From positions 47,501-111,500 of the forward strand of contig CAWZYM010000242.1 of the NCBI GenBank assembly GCA_963966185.1: 64,000 nt of DNA. Direction: 5' to 3'. Within the stretch, counting starts at the first letter, position 1. Each line of letters begins with the position of its first letter. The position numbers and the translations under genes are program-made. Below the pieces are notes generated by a model, which saw only the letters and a list, made by a program, of their open reading frames with translations, was not told where the DNA came from and ran no database searches. Source of the stretch: Rhabditoides inermis (taxonomy: Eukaryota > Nematoda > Chromadorea > Rhabditida > Rhabditidae). Below, in pieces: positions 19,635-30,939 of this stretch.

Positions 19635-21426
19635 GCTCCCCTCTATCTCTGCTCCCCCTCTATCTCTCCCTTTCAGTCCCTCATCGATGACAAGGTGAAC
19701 GACCACCTCCAGCTATACCGGGTCTCTCCCAACAGCTACGTATTCAATGTCAACGGGTGCGTTCACTGATTGCTTGTTTTACACGATTGTTTATTTACGC
19801 CATTCCATTCCAGTACCGGAGCCAGCTGCCCCGCGCCCTTCCAAATGAACCTCAAACTGAGCGGTGGAAAGAGCTACTACGCTGTGGTGAGTGGGCGGGG
19901 CAAAAGTGGGCGGAGTCATGATATGTGCAGGTGTCGCCGCAAGGTTGGATGTACAGCGAGGCGTCTCTCGATAAGCCGCAGGAGGGAGAGGGACAGTTCA
20001 GTATCAAGTGAGTCGATCAAGAGCATCAAAAATGCACTGTTTTATCACGTTTTTATCACGCATAGTTTCATAAACAATAATTTATTGGTATATGTGGTGA
20101 TTGAATGGATTTAGCGTGAACCTGCTTCTTCCGTGTGCGAGCTCTCTTCCCGCAGCCGTCAACTGGACTACTTGTGCGGCTGGTGAGAAGCTATAGGGAT
20201 AGATCAGAAGGTTACAACAAGCTTCTAGGTTCCGGTCGCTACGACGGCATGTTCGCTCTGTGTCGACAGGAGAAGCACATGGACCTGAACCACCCCTGCA
20301 ATCCTAAGGACATGGACGAGTGAGTGACCCTCTCCCCTCTCTCCCCCTCACTCCACTCTCTTCCAGCAAGTTCTACGTGTGGAAGTCGGACGACACCAAG
20401 GTAGTCCCGGTCACTGCCTTCACTGGCGCCAAGGCCTTCGACGCAAACGTGTACGACTTTGACGACGTCAAGCCTGGAGTGTGAGTGGAGAAGTCAACTG
20501 GCAGTTGTCTGTGCGTATTCGAGTGTGTATGCGTGTGTTCCAGCTACCGCGCCTACTATGTCAAGTTCCTGGCTGCCGACTCTGTCTCCTCCCATCCTTC
20601 TGCCTCGCAGACTCTCGCAGTGCCTGTCGACGATCACTCCGTATTCGAGGTGTGCTCTTCATCCCACATTACGCGCAATACCCGCTCGTTCAGTTGACGC
20701 GCATGGGCGGCGTCTACTCGTGGACCATCACCTCCAATAATGCTGTGAGTGAGCATCATGGTTTATGGTTATGGAGATGGAATGATCCTTATTCAGAACG
20801 CGTCGACTTCGATGCACACTATCGTCCCGGAGAACAACGTGCACATCCTGTGGCAGGTGAACGCACGCATAACATAATAACATGAACACACCTCGTTTCC
20901 AGATTCCGCAGTATCTCGTCATCACTATGGGCGAGATTCTCTTCTCCATCACTGGACTCGAGTTCGCATACGCTGAGGTGAGAGCGAGAGTGAGATGCAG
21001 ATGAACACTCAGTATGAGACAGAGACAGAGGCTAACCGATCATTTCTATTTCCTCCAGGCCTCGCCTTCCATGAAGTCAGTGGTGCAGGCTATCTGGCTG
21101 TTCACTGTCGCCATCGGAGATCTCATCATCATTATCATCGCCGAGCTCGATATGTTCGATAACTTGGTGAGAACTATAGGAAATAAGCACGAAATAGCAT
21201 ATCGATTTTTCACCGATGTGTTTAGGCGACGGAGATGTTCACTTACGCGGGAGCTATGGTGGTGGTGATCGGAGTGTTCGTCGCACTCGCCATCTTCTAC
21301 TACGAATACGCAGACTTCGACGGCGACTCGGAGACAGCAGCGTCCCTGTCCGACGACGCCTCATCCGTCTACGAGAAACGGGACAGCCTCGCCTTCGACA
21401 ACCACACATTCGACGAGCGCTTCTGA
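16637..21426 (+). CDS. pept: Proton-coupled oligopeptide transporter (PEPT, SLC15/PTR2)
   Basis: Proton-driven uptake of di- and tripeptides; in worms the intestinal member is apical. About 24 exons join in phase. The proposed start MCDSQAAF runs directly into the conserved IIKQWPKST segment, so no upstream exon is needed. PTR signatures are present: [11 protein letters not shown] (exons 16637-16757 and 16801-), [30 protein letters not shown] (exon 17119-17209), [10 protein letters not shown] (17281-17380) and [14 protein letters not shown] (18701- into 18921-). A large extracellular loop rich in Asn and Cys (about 19.4-20.8 kb) separates this from the last helices ([17 protein letters not shown], 20.85-20.97 kb). 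The C-terminus is acidic, ends HTFDERF and stops at 21424-21426. An intron of about 44 nt after VFE (about 20649-20692) restores frame. The gene looks complete and intact. I cannot tell which PEPT paralogue it is. Confidence 0.93.
17219..17262. repeat. (GA)n microsatellite in pept intron
   Basis: Pure GA run on the sense strand of the transporter. Other runs in its introns are at about 17717-17757 (GA), 17968-18010 (CT) and 19584-19625 (CT). Confidence 0.95.
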
Positions 21427-21524
21427 GCACGTCATGCCTTCATTCTTATGTGAAGACCTTTCTAGTCCTCAATAATCTTCTCATTGCTCATCTGTGATCT
21501 TTGTACCATATCTTTTCACGTGTC

Positions 21525-21530
21525 AATAAA
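21525..21530 (+). terminator. AATAAA polyadenylation signal of pept
   Basis: Canonical hexamer about 100 nt after the transporter stop codon, followed by GT/CT-rich sequence. Confidence 0.6.
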
Positions 21531-22134
21531 TGCGCCACCGGCTTTTCAATTGTTTACCTTTCTCTTCTCTGCGCACACAAAGGGGCGGGGCCGGAAGGGG
21601 GGGGGGTGCAGCCGGGTGACTCACCACTCACTCATATCGATCTGATGTATTGTTACTGCCGCGAGGTCGCCCTGTATATTGTGGGACTACTGCGCACCTT
21701 GTACAATCGAGCTCACCACGTTTTGCATATCTTTATCCGCGTAAATGACTTAAACAGATTCTATTCGTTTGTCATGTGGCCTGAGCATTGTATACACCTG
21801 CATATGTACACTGGTTTCCGAGCAACCCGGTGCTCCGGGGCGTCGTCTATCTCTCCACTTGTCGCCTGATCGATTCACTATCAGCTTCTTATCGCAATAC
21901 GCCGAACACTGTCCGCCGGTCAACCGCTTCTCGCCGTCTGCACACTGTCATTGTTGTGACTGTTTCCTCTCTTGATTGCCCCGATGATTCACTGCTCCGG
22001 TCTCTCTTCACTTTCATTACCTCGCCTTTCACAACGTCTTGTTCTGACGTTATTTTATTCGTGATTATTCGCTTATGTTCGCGCCTCGAATGTTGTATGT
22101 GTGTTGTACATTGTATTTTTTGAGAGGAAAAATC
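21531..22134. other. Intergenic, nothing recognised
   Basis: About 600 nt between the transporter and the CYSTM-like gene, both on plus. It has one G-rich run at about 21597-21606 and no coding evidence. It may contain the promoter of the downstream gene. Confidence 0.6.
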
Positions 22135-24221
22135 ATGTCGGCACCTCCTCCGTATACGCAACAGCCCTATCCCAACCAGGTGAGACGAGTGTACGGAAAA
22201 ATAGAAAAGGGCTGGCGTGAATGGAGGGTGAATGTAATGCATGTAATGCAATCCGCATGTGAGGGACAAACCATCGGACTCCCCACGTGTTTGCGATTAT
22301 TGCGTAAAAATGAAGCTTAAGTACACAATTGATGATGATGTTTCGATTGTAGGGTTACCCTCAGCAGCAGCAGCAGTACTACCCTCCCCAGCAGGGCTCA
22401 GCCCCCTATCCACCACAGGGATATCCACAGTACGGACAGGTCAGACACTTATCTCAATATTGTTTTTTTTTTAAATTAAATATTCTTGCAATCCCAAAGA
22501 GTGTCGTTAGAGACACACTTTCGGATTCGAACTTTGATATTAGAGGAAAAGAACCTTTGTTAGAACTCCAGACATCGATTCACGGTGTCACCCGGACCCG
22601 GGTCACGTAGCGGGCACCAGCAATTTAGCAAAACTTGGTGGCCGCGCATGAAATCGATATCGAACCTGGGACCAATTTAGCTCTGGTCCGCTCACTATCC
22701 ACTAGGCTATGATACCATCGTACTTAGAAATCGACAAAGCGGATGACTTAAATTTCTTAAACATGAGAGACGCGTCGCTTGTCTGCGTCGCGTATGTGAT
22801 CAGATACCGAGCCGTTGTTGTTATTGGTTAGCGCATCAATCTGTCTGACGCGAGTCTGGGGGTTCGAGTCCGCGTTTATGTACAGAAAGTGCTGACAAAA
22901 CAAAAATCATGTGCTCGGACACCGCCTGACGCGCTAACCAATAGGCCCCAACGCTCTTACCTCCGGAGGTGGATTGAGGTGTCCAAAAACAAGCCATGTT
23001 CGTTTTCGCACTGGACATGCATATGGCGCGTAGAAAAAAAGTAACACTACCTGCCGTGATTGTTGTGAGAATATTTCGTTTATCAACTTTCAAGCTCTCT
23101 AAATCTTCTAGATGTTCTCTATCGGGGTGACGATTCTATAGTGGGCCCGCAAATGAGTTCCACTCTTTCCACGAGAGACATTAGAGCGGTTAGACAAGGA
23201 TCAGAATCCATTGAATGATGTTTTCAATTTGACAAAACTTTGCGGGGGCAGCCAGGGTCAAGCCCACGGACAGCTGCTTGCTAAGTGAAAGCGTTACCAC
23301 TGCGCCACTCGCTCATGTGAGACGATCCGCGAAATAGAGATATCAACGCCAAAAAATTCTGCAGTCTGCATCCCCCTTGTCATACGGTGCCAATTAGAGC
23401 ACGATAATTTTTTGCTCGGAAAATGCTGAGCTAGTTGCGCGCTCAATATACTTTCATTGCTGTCAGTGTGATTTTCTATGATCATGATTTTTGTTTTTGA
23501 GTTGCTGCCGCACTGCTGTTCACTCAAATGGGTCAAGTACGGAAGATTGTCATTGGTTTATGTGATGTGCGAGAGTCTTCAGCGAATTGCGGGCTGGCGC
23601 AATCTGCTGCCAGCGCTCAACTCACTGGGTGTCATTAAACGGAGAGTGTTTGCTATAATCAACGACTATGATGAATGGTTCAGGGCTACCCTCCTCAGCA
23701 GGGTGGCTATCCCCAGCAGTACCCCCAGGGACAACAACCTTACTATCCGCAGCAGCAACCCCAAGTCATGTAGGTTTTATATTCACCATGCTACGATTTT
23801 TTTTACATTTCATTCCACACCACCTGAAAAACTTAGTTTTACCACTTCAAGTTCATAAAGTAAAGCAATAGACTTAGCTGTGTACAGTCCGGGCAATATT
23901 TAGTTTCGCCACCACTCCGCGCGTCCATCCCGCATTTGAAAGTTGCGCGCGCGCGAATTATCGAATTTGAGTTAAATCACGTGATTTCGATGTCTACTTA
24001 TTGATTGCTAGCTGTCTCGCACTCTCTTCAATTTTTGCGCTCTCTACTGGCGGAAACTGATTAGCCCACCAACTGTACCCTAACAAAACAAAGAGCAACT
24101 GCTTTGCAGTATGGTGGACAGACACCACCAGCACCAGCAGTCGGGGGGATCGGACAAGTGTTGTTTGTGGGCGATGCTGGCCTGCTGTGCGGGATGCTGC
24201 CTCGCCGACTGTTGCGACTGA
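22135..24221 (+). CDS. Small Pro/Tyr/Gln-rich protein with Cys-rich tail (CYSTM-like)
   Basis: Four exons: 22135-22179 (MSAPPPYTQQPYPNQ), 22353-22439, 23684-23769 and 24110-24221. The product is about 110 aa. Repeated GYPQQ, YYPPQQ and GYPPQQGG units resemble XYPPX repeat proteins, and the tail CCLWAMLACCAGCCLADCCD resembles the cysteine-rich transmembrane module (CYSTM) found at the C-terminus of small stress-related membrane proteins. I infer a tail-anchored or acylated membrane protein. The last intron joins AT to TATG, giving an Ile. Intron 2 is unusually large (about 1.24 kb) and filled with tRNA-like repeats. Two decayed copies of the last exon and 3' region lie downstream. Confidence 0.75.
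22640..22712 (-). repeat. tRNA-like element in CYSTM-gene intron
   Basis: On the minus strand there is an A-box-like GCCTAGTGGATAGTGAGCGG and, about 30 nt on, a B-box-like GGTTCGATATC. The acceptor arms do not pair well, so it is a tRNA-derived repeat or pseudogene and not a working tRNA. Confidence 0.45.
22818..22890 (+). repeat. tRNA-like element in CYSTM-gene intron
   Basis: GGTTAGCGCATCAATCTGTC followed by GGGGGTTCGAGTCC gives plausible A and B boxes. A reversed partial copy of the A-box region (GACGCGCTAACCAATAGG) sits at about 22928-22945, so the locus can fold back. Confidence 0.45.
23245..23322 (-). repeat. tRNA-like element in CYSTM-gene intron
   Basis: On minus, GAGTGGCGCAGTGGTAACGC is followed by GTGGGCTTGACCCTGGC. 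It looks like a degenerate tRNA with a variable arm of the kind used by SINE heads. Confidence 0.45.
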
Positions 24222-24903
24222 TTATCACGTTACACGTCAACTCCATTGCGCACGTCAACACCAGTTCTCAATCTCCTCATTATTCTTTATTGTCATGAAA
24301 AAGGCGTTTTCTACGACATATGAGTTTCGTTGCTATGAGTTTCTTGTTGCTATAATAATTAACAACCATTCATTCTTTTGCCTCCCTTAATATTTATAAT
24401 GTCTAAGCTTACTACTATGAACAAAATAAACAGAGATACAAAATATCGTATTTAGTGTTAGGTTTTCATCACGTGTATTCTCACTTCACAGTTGTCTCAA
24501 GTTTCAAATAAAACGCTTCAAAGTTTTTAAAAATTAATTTGATATTGTTCAGATAAAAAGTATACATATAGTGGTTTTGTCACCTTTATTTATTCTGTCT
24601 GGTAAGTTGATCCAGGTAAGTTGATCCAAGTATATGTGATCGTTGAAGCATTGGCAGTATGGGAGATGTACATTCAAAATATAGTACTAGTATGTAGTCC
24701 AGTTGTAACTGGCGTAGACAAAGGCCTTGTTTCACAGACACGTGTTTGTAATGTTCGGTCTTGATGTTTCCGTCATTTTAGTTCCGTTATTTTTGTTTTC
24801 GTTTTTTTTCTGTTTACGGTACATATTTCTATTCCCGTTATTTCAGTTTCCATTATTTATTATTAACGTTTTTCAATATCACAAACACTTCATTATCACT
24901 AAC

Positions 24904-26381
24904 ATGTTTAGAATGAACCTGTCGACGCTTTGTGGCCTCGCTCTGGAGATGAACTCTCAACTCATTTATCCAGTCAACCAGTTTATACAAAATTCTGTGT
25001 CTCTTGTTCCTTTCATCTGCTTTTACTTGTATCGGAAGGAGTATCACAAAGTCGCTATCGGACATACTAATTACAAGGTTGTTAAAGAAAAAGTTCTAGT
25101 TGAATACTTTTATTTGTGATAGTGACTGTAACTCCGTTCAGATGCTGAACAACATGTTCTTTTATTATGCGATGGCGCACTCTGTGACAATCATTACTAT
25201 GGAGGTAACTGAATTTAATTTTTTTCATCAGAACACTTTTATGCTCTTTCAGACTCATCAGTTTTTGAATGCTCGATTTCGCGACTGCGCAGCTGTCAGC
25301 AAATCGTTCTGTTTTCCCATTCAAGTGTTACTACAAATCACACTCTACGGCATGCCAATGTCCATATTGTATGTTCATATTTCACATTGATACCCTCATT
25401 ACGTTTACAGAACCGCCAATCTTGAACGTGTCTTTGCACTTTTCTTCTTTCGCGATCAAGATCTCTACAGTAGGTACGAGAGAAACGGAGCGCTCGCCAA
25501 AATCGTCTTGCTGTTTCTGTTAACAATACAGGTGTGAATATCGTATTAAAAGTGCATTATCGATCGTAGTAAGTGTCTACGTATACTCAATACTCACTGT
25601 ATATTCAAATATACGCACCTTTAATTAATCTTGTTTCAGATCGCTAGCGTGACATTGCCTACTGTATACGTGATGGGTGTGAAGGAGATAGCGGGAGATG
25701 CAGCGAGTACCGAGAGACTGATCAGGTTCCAAACAACTCGACTCACTTGCTGTGTCACAATCAAGTGTGGATGTGCTTGTTTCCAGTTGCCGCATTTTTC
25801 CAGCAGAGAGCGTGGCTCGATTTCGATCACAAACCATTCTTCTCACTCTTGTCTATACACTTTGTTTCGCACTCGTGGGTTGGATGTACTGGCTATCAAA
25901 TCATTTATTGAAATTGTGAGTAACCCACGCTTTTTTCGCCTATTGCTTTGTATACAGGAAACGTTTCGAACTGCGTTGTCGCATCCTCAGCTTGGAGTTC
26001 CGAGCAGTGAGCCATTCAGGAAATGTGTTAGATGAATTCTAAAGAAACAGTTCAGGTGTACGTTCAATGGGCGCCCATAATGTTGACTTGTTTCTTATTC
26101 ACTTTCGTTTTTCACATATGCTTTGAAATAATGTCAATCATCACCTTCGACAGTTATGTTTCATTCGCAACTGCTCTCAATATGATTGATGTGAGTTGGG
26201 GTTCTTCTCTCTCACAATCAACTAGAATGACTTTTAGGTTGTGACTTGGATGCCTGCAGTCACTCTCACACACCTCCTTTACGTCCTTCATAAATTGAAG
26301 GCAAAGAAGAGTCGAGCAAGAGAGATTATGGTTGCAGCTGACATAGCAATCAACAAGAATTATAAGCACAATCTTTGGTAG
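24904..26381 (+). CDS. Serpentine chemoreceptor, Sra-superfamily-like, copy 1
   Basis: Seven-pass G-protein-coupled chemoreceptor, expected in sensory cilia. Exons: 24904-25078 (MFRMNLSTLCGLALEMN), about 25141-25203, 25254-25369, 25411-25531, 25640-25725, 25789-25916, 25959-26006, 26032-26191 and 26239-26381. Family marks are TANLERVFALFFF after TM3, RYERNGALAKIVLLFLL, and the third-loop RILSLEFR followed by KETVQVYV, comparable to the LSxRYQxxEN block of Sra, Srb and Sre receptors. The tail ends HNLW then TAG. Frame is kept only if 26007-26031, 25 nt with GT and AG ends, is removed; read straight through, the frame stops at TAA soon after. It is either a real ultra-short intron or an inherited frameshift, and in the second case the gene is a pseudogene. 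Confidence 0.75.
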
Positions 26382-27688
26382 ACAATACATATTCTTATAT
26401 ACTATACGTCTTTTCTACATTTTCTATAGTTTATGTGTCACAATGTTACAAGTTACATGTTACAATTTCGCTGTCATGTACTACAGTTCTATGTAGTTGG
26501 CATTCACGTGTCAGGACAGTTCTTTGCAGAGAACGCACTATTACAATTACAGTGTAGTGCATGCATAGTAGAACTACTATTCACTTGTTCCACACGTGTA
26601 AAAAGTCTAGACAATGTGATTAGAAAATGTGATTAGAAAATGTAAGTGATCACCACTCTCTTTTCTAGTTACCGCACGCAATTAAATTGTGCAATATTTA
26701 CTATTATGTACTTAGTTAGGCGTTTATGGTTTCTACCATGATATTTCGTTACTTTCGCAGAAAATATAGTTTCTGCTTTGACGTATAAATTGTTCTGGCC
26801 GAAAACATGCTGGATGTACATACAAGTTCCTGACGATATGCAGTGAACTTTTGAGAGCCCATTCACACACCGACTGATCGGAACGAACGATCATTACTAT
26901 GGAGATAATTACACACCCGTTCGAGAATGACATGGACATGGACACCCTATCCATGCACAGACCGAAGTAAACATTGACGCTGCGACCGGAGCAAAACAGA
27001 ACGTGTAGTGTAAAATTACATTGAATCACGCAAAACGTCAAGTCACTTTTGTAGTTTGATTGTGTAGTTTTTTTGCGGACCGTTCGGAAGTTTCGCGAAA
27101 TGGCCCCCTACCATCGGCAGCGGCAGACTTTCACGACTCTACCACGTCCTCATCTCATAAAAGCAAGAAATAGCTCGCACGTGTTTCGATTCCCCTCGCG
27201 GGCAATTGTTCTGCCGAATTCCACTACCTCCCGGTGGGGCGCATGAACCCACTTTCACCCTCTGGGACTACCATCGGCGGCGGCAGTCTTTCAAGATCTT
27301 CTACCACGCCTCGCATCCGGAACGGGTCACTTCGCGATGTTCACACCCATCTACCATGAACAGTCAGGATTCGCGCCGCACTGTTCCAGCCAAGAAGCCC
27401 CAATACTCCCAAATAAACAACAACGTGTCGGCTCCGCTACGACACAAAACTACCCTCGACTAACAAACATGCCACCTTCCAGTCGATATTGTCCTCTATC
27501 TGAACGAGGCCTGGCAACGGGCAAGCGACTTGAACTTGTACTTGTACTTGTGCTATTCAGTGATCTCCACGTGGAGCAGCCACATCCTGCGCCGGCTGGA
27601 GCGTTCTCCCTTGTCGAATCCGCGAGATCTTCTCGCTGAGAAAGTTTTCTCGAGTCCGATCTTGACAGAGCTCCTGTGCCAGCATCAC
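26382..27688. other. Intergenic repeat-rich spacer
   Basis: No gene supported. Between 27100 and 27340 two diverged tandem copies of a CTACCATCGGCGGCGGCAG-type sequence occur, with some open reading in several frames but no splice logic. Confidence 0.5.
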
Positions 27689-27706
27689 GCTTTGCTTTTA
27701 AGGACT

Positions 27707-28190
27707 GACAAGCAAATGGCAATGGCGCACCCCCCTCCCCCACACTTTGCGAACTCTCGACGCTGTAGCTTCGGTAGTCTACTGGATAGGGAGCTACCCG
27801 TTCAATGTGGTACTAGGTACTAACACATTTTCTGCGTACGTCCGTTTTATTAGAATGATGAAAACAATTGAAAACATTAGCAAAAGTTGTTCCTGAAATT
27901 TTTCGAAGCCTTGAAGTTATGAGTATCGATAGGAAGTATGATCGGAATATGACAAAAAAGACTCGATCCAGCGTCTACCACATTGAACGGCCTCCTATCC
28001 AGTAGGCTACCGAAGCTACGATCACAGCTCGCTATTTCGGGGAGTCAAAGCGTGCGCAATTCATTAATTAGCATTTCCGGTGCCCTCCGGCAGCCAGATT
28101 TTTGGCTACGAGTTTCCTCTGGGCATATCTACAAACTAGCGTCGAGAGTTTGCAAAGTGTGGGGGTGCGCCATTGCCATTTGCTTGTGAG
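27707..28190. repeat. Foldback repeat with about 110-bp arms
   Basis: The left arm 27707-27823 (AAGCAAATGGCAATGGCGCA to TTCAATGTGGTA) is repeated in reverse at 27974-28190. The right arm carries about 100 extra bases between TCGACGCT and GTAGCTTCGG. It is probably a degenerate MITE with a secondary insertion. Confidence 0.8.
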
Positions 28191-28803
28191 CTCCCAAGGA
28201 GAATTTTCGGCCACCTAAACATCGAGATCGTGTCTGAATTTTATCATCTAACAGAGCTACAACTTTTCACAACTGAACACACATCTAAATGCAAAGATGT
28301 AGCGCAACTGAGCTGCTCGCAAGCTCGTAAGAATTAGGATCGGCGCGAAGCGCCGATCGTTTGGGTCCTATCCAGCGGCGCGCAGAACCGCTCGGCCCGG
28401 AGGGCCGCCAAAATCGCTTGTAAATCATTAAAATAATAAATGTTTCAGAGTTATATCATGATCTTGTCTCTAAATCGTCCGTTGAACAACTATAAACAAA
28501 AACAAAACATGAAACAATAGTTTAATACCCAAAAATATGTTCGCTGGTTAGGTCTGCACGTCTGTCAGTTGTGCAGCTGTTCGCTGATTCGCTGAAAGAC
28601 CCGCTCACTAGTCCCGCCCCCGCGCGCTCATTGGTTCGTGATGCGGAATGTGTGCGGGAGAGCGCGATAATGCGATAATGTGCCCACTGTTTGTGATTTG
28701 CGTCGTCGTTCACGCGCGTTGTTTTGTTGTTGTTATCTTTGTTGTTTAAAACACATTTTGAAAAAGAAAAGAAAATTTCATCGAAATTCAACAAAAGGAC
28801 ATT

Positions 28804-29329
28804 CATTCTCTTCTGAAAAGTACAAGCGTAAAGTAGCTCTGTTTGGGTTCACCTCAATTCAACAAAATCACACGCATAAAACTATGTATTATTTCTACAC
28901 TAAACTATAAACACAAACCTGCTCTCTCAAAACGATCACAAATACATTGACAATCAAATGCCAATATGAATATACTATTGCACACACACATTCTATCACT
29001 CACATTCTATTAGCCAATGAGCCATCTATGAAAAAAGTTCGTATTTGTATACATTCAAAAATAATGAAAACATCATTGTAAACTTAACGATTGTTCTATA
29101 GCTGTTTATTGATTTTCACAATGCTTTCATAAGAAATAAGAAAATATATTATGTAGCCCCTATTAATAAATTATCGATAAAGTATACGTTTTTTACATAT
29201 CGTTTGAGAGAGCAGGTTTGTGTTTATAGTTTAGTGTAGAAATAATACATAGTTTTATGCGTGTGCTTTTGTTGAATTGAGGTGAACCCAAACAGAGCTA
29301 CTTTACGCTTGTACTTTTCAGAAGAGAAT
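28804..29329. repeat. Foldback MITE-like element, about 130-bp inverted arms
   Basis: Arms 28804-28938 and 29199-29329 are almost perfect reverse complements, from TTCTCTTCTGAAAAGTACAA at the left end to its reverse at the right. They are separated by about 260 bp of AT-rich sequence. No transposase frame is inside, so it is a non-autonomous foldback element. Confidence 0.88.
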
Positions 29330-29562
29330 CCTACTCCGATTCTACCGCTCTAACGATCCAAAACTCGGCTAAACTCGCCTACAACAAACAAAATCGATAG
29401 GTTCCAACCAACCTTTTATCCAGAGTTGACCCCGTTAATCTCCATATGAACTTGAGGTCATACTTCCTACCTTTCCTGCGAAATCCCAATGCCGAAACAT
29501 CTTACGACGACTGCCGATCTCGACTTGATTCGACAAAACGGGAAAGGTCAGTAAAACAACAC

Positions 29563-29712
29563 AAACAGAAAGAACGATAGTTATCGTTTACCAGTCAGAA
29601 AGAACGATAGTTATCGAGAATGGTCAGAAAGAACGATAGTTATCGAGAATGGTCAGAAAGAACGATAGTTATCGAGAATGGTCAGAAAGAACGATAGTTA
29701 TCGAGAATGGGT
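29563..29712. repeat. 29-bp tandem repeat, five copies
   Basis: Five copies of TCAGAAAGAACGATAGTTATCGAGAATGG. The last four are identical and the first is divergent. Each unit holds the near-palindrome CGATAGTTATCG. Confidence 0.93.
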
Positions 29713-30359
29713 CGAGAAACAAACCACTACAAAGAAGACGCCTTCGAACTGGAACTGCAGACCAACATGTGATATGGATTTTGGATGGTGATGGGCGTCG
29801 CTGAACTGATTGGATCTCAGTTCCCAGGCAACGATGACTCCCTCAGTGAATTCTTCTGTATATTCAGCTGGTGACCAGTTTGGCGCAGCTTGAATGACCT
29901 GAGAGATTGTTTGTGTCGGTCCATCTCCTTCTTGCACGGGCGCGTTTCCAATTTTGCTATGCGAACTATATACAAGTAGTACAAACAAGAACTATGGTAC
30001 TATGCGTAATTCATCGATACCACACCGCAGTATTACTAATAAGCGTACTACAGAGTGAAACCACCAGCCGGCGCGTTCGGTACGCATGTCGACCTCGATT
30101 CTTCCACAGAGCTCGCGCGACCCTTCTCGATCTCATATCGCTTCTCGCTTCTGCCAGTATTTTCTGGAATGATTAATGATCATGCAGAAAATTTGAACGT
30201 CTTCTAGCTCTCGAATAAACGTAGGTTGTCTGAAAATTGTGAACATAAAGTGCCCTTCATGTTCCCTATTTGCTGAATCGAAGGGGATTCGATTCTTTCA
30301 CTGAGCTCGCGTTTTTTTATGGAGCAGCAATCGAGGGGATCGAACGTCGAGGACTAGTG

Positions 30360-30515
30360 TTGTTTATGGGCGATGCTGGCCTGTTGTGCTCATTACCACG
30401 TCAACTTCAATGCCCACGTCAACACCTCAATCGCCTCATTATTCCCTAAAAAGATTCATATGAGTTTCGTGTTGAGTTTCTTGTTGCTTTATTAATTAAC
30501 AACCATTAACTCCTT
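30360..30515 (+). pseudogene. Decayed copy of the CYSTM-gene last exon and 3' region
   Basis: TTATGGGCGATGCTGGCCTG matches the CYSTM-like exon 4 (TTGTGGGCGATGCTGGCCTG at about 24165). The match continues into its 3' region (CACGTCAACACC, CTCATTATTC, TTAATTAACAACCATT). The Cys-tail coding part is partly deleted. It lies about 0.6 kb upstream of receptor copy 2, just as the intact gene precedes receptor copy 1, so the duplicated block spanned both. Confidence 0.85.
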
Positions 30516-30939
30516 GCTTCAAACATTCAAAATGACTAATAATCGTATCACTACAAACAAAAGCATCTAAAATCTCATATGTAATATTCGTTTTATCACG
30601 TGAGTATTCTATTCGCACTCAGTCTTGGTAAACAGGAACTACTTAAAATGTGATTTTGTTCTGTTCACGTGCAGCTTGCAAAGTCGTTATGGCCGATTCT
30701 TATAAAAACATGACCATATACACAATGTATTCATGATAATTCCGAAATGAGCTTCTAAATGAGCATAAATGCATTCAGAATAGTTGTTGGGCAAAGCCGT
30801 ATCAGTGACGCCGTGCTGTATTTGTAATATGTTTGTCCGATGTGATGTCAGATATAATAGTGCAAAAGAAAAAGTACATATATAGGGGTGTTACTTTGTG
30901 TTTAATTTGTTTTCTTATTGTTTATATATTTACGATTCC

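Noticed and set aside
20649..20692. Frameshift in the peptide transporter
   Set aside because: A 44-nt GT-AG intron explains the frame change without any lesion.
22818..22890. A functional tRNA gene
   Set aside because: A- and B-box-like blocks are present but acceptor and anticodon stems do not pair convincingly.
27206..27823. Several 80-100 codon plus-strand frames
   Set aside because: They overlap a tandem imperfect duplication and the left arm of a foldback repeat, with no splice structure.
29563..29712. CRISPR-like direct repeats
   Set aside because: Units are contiguous with no unique spacers, and the genome is eukaryotic.
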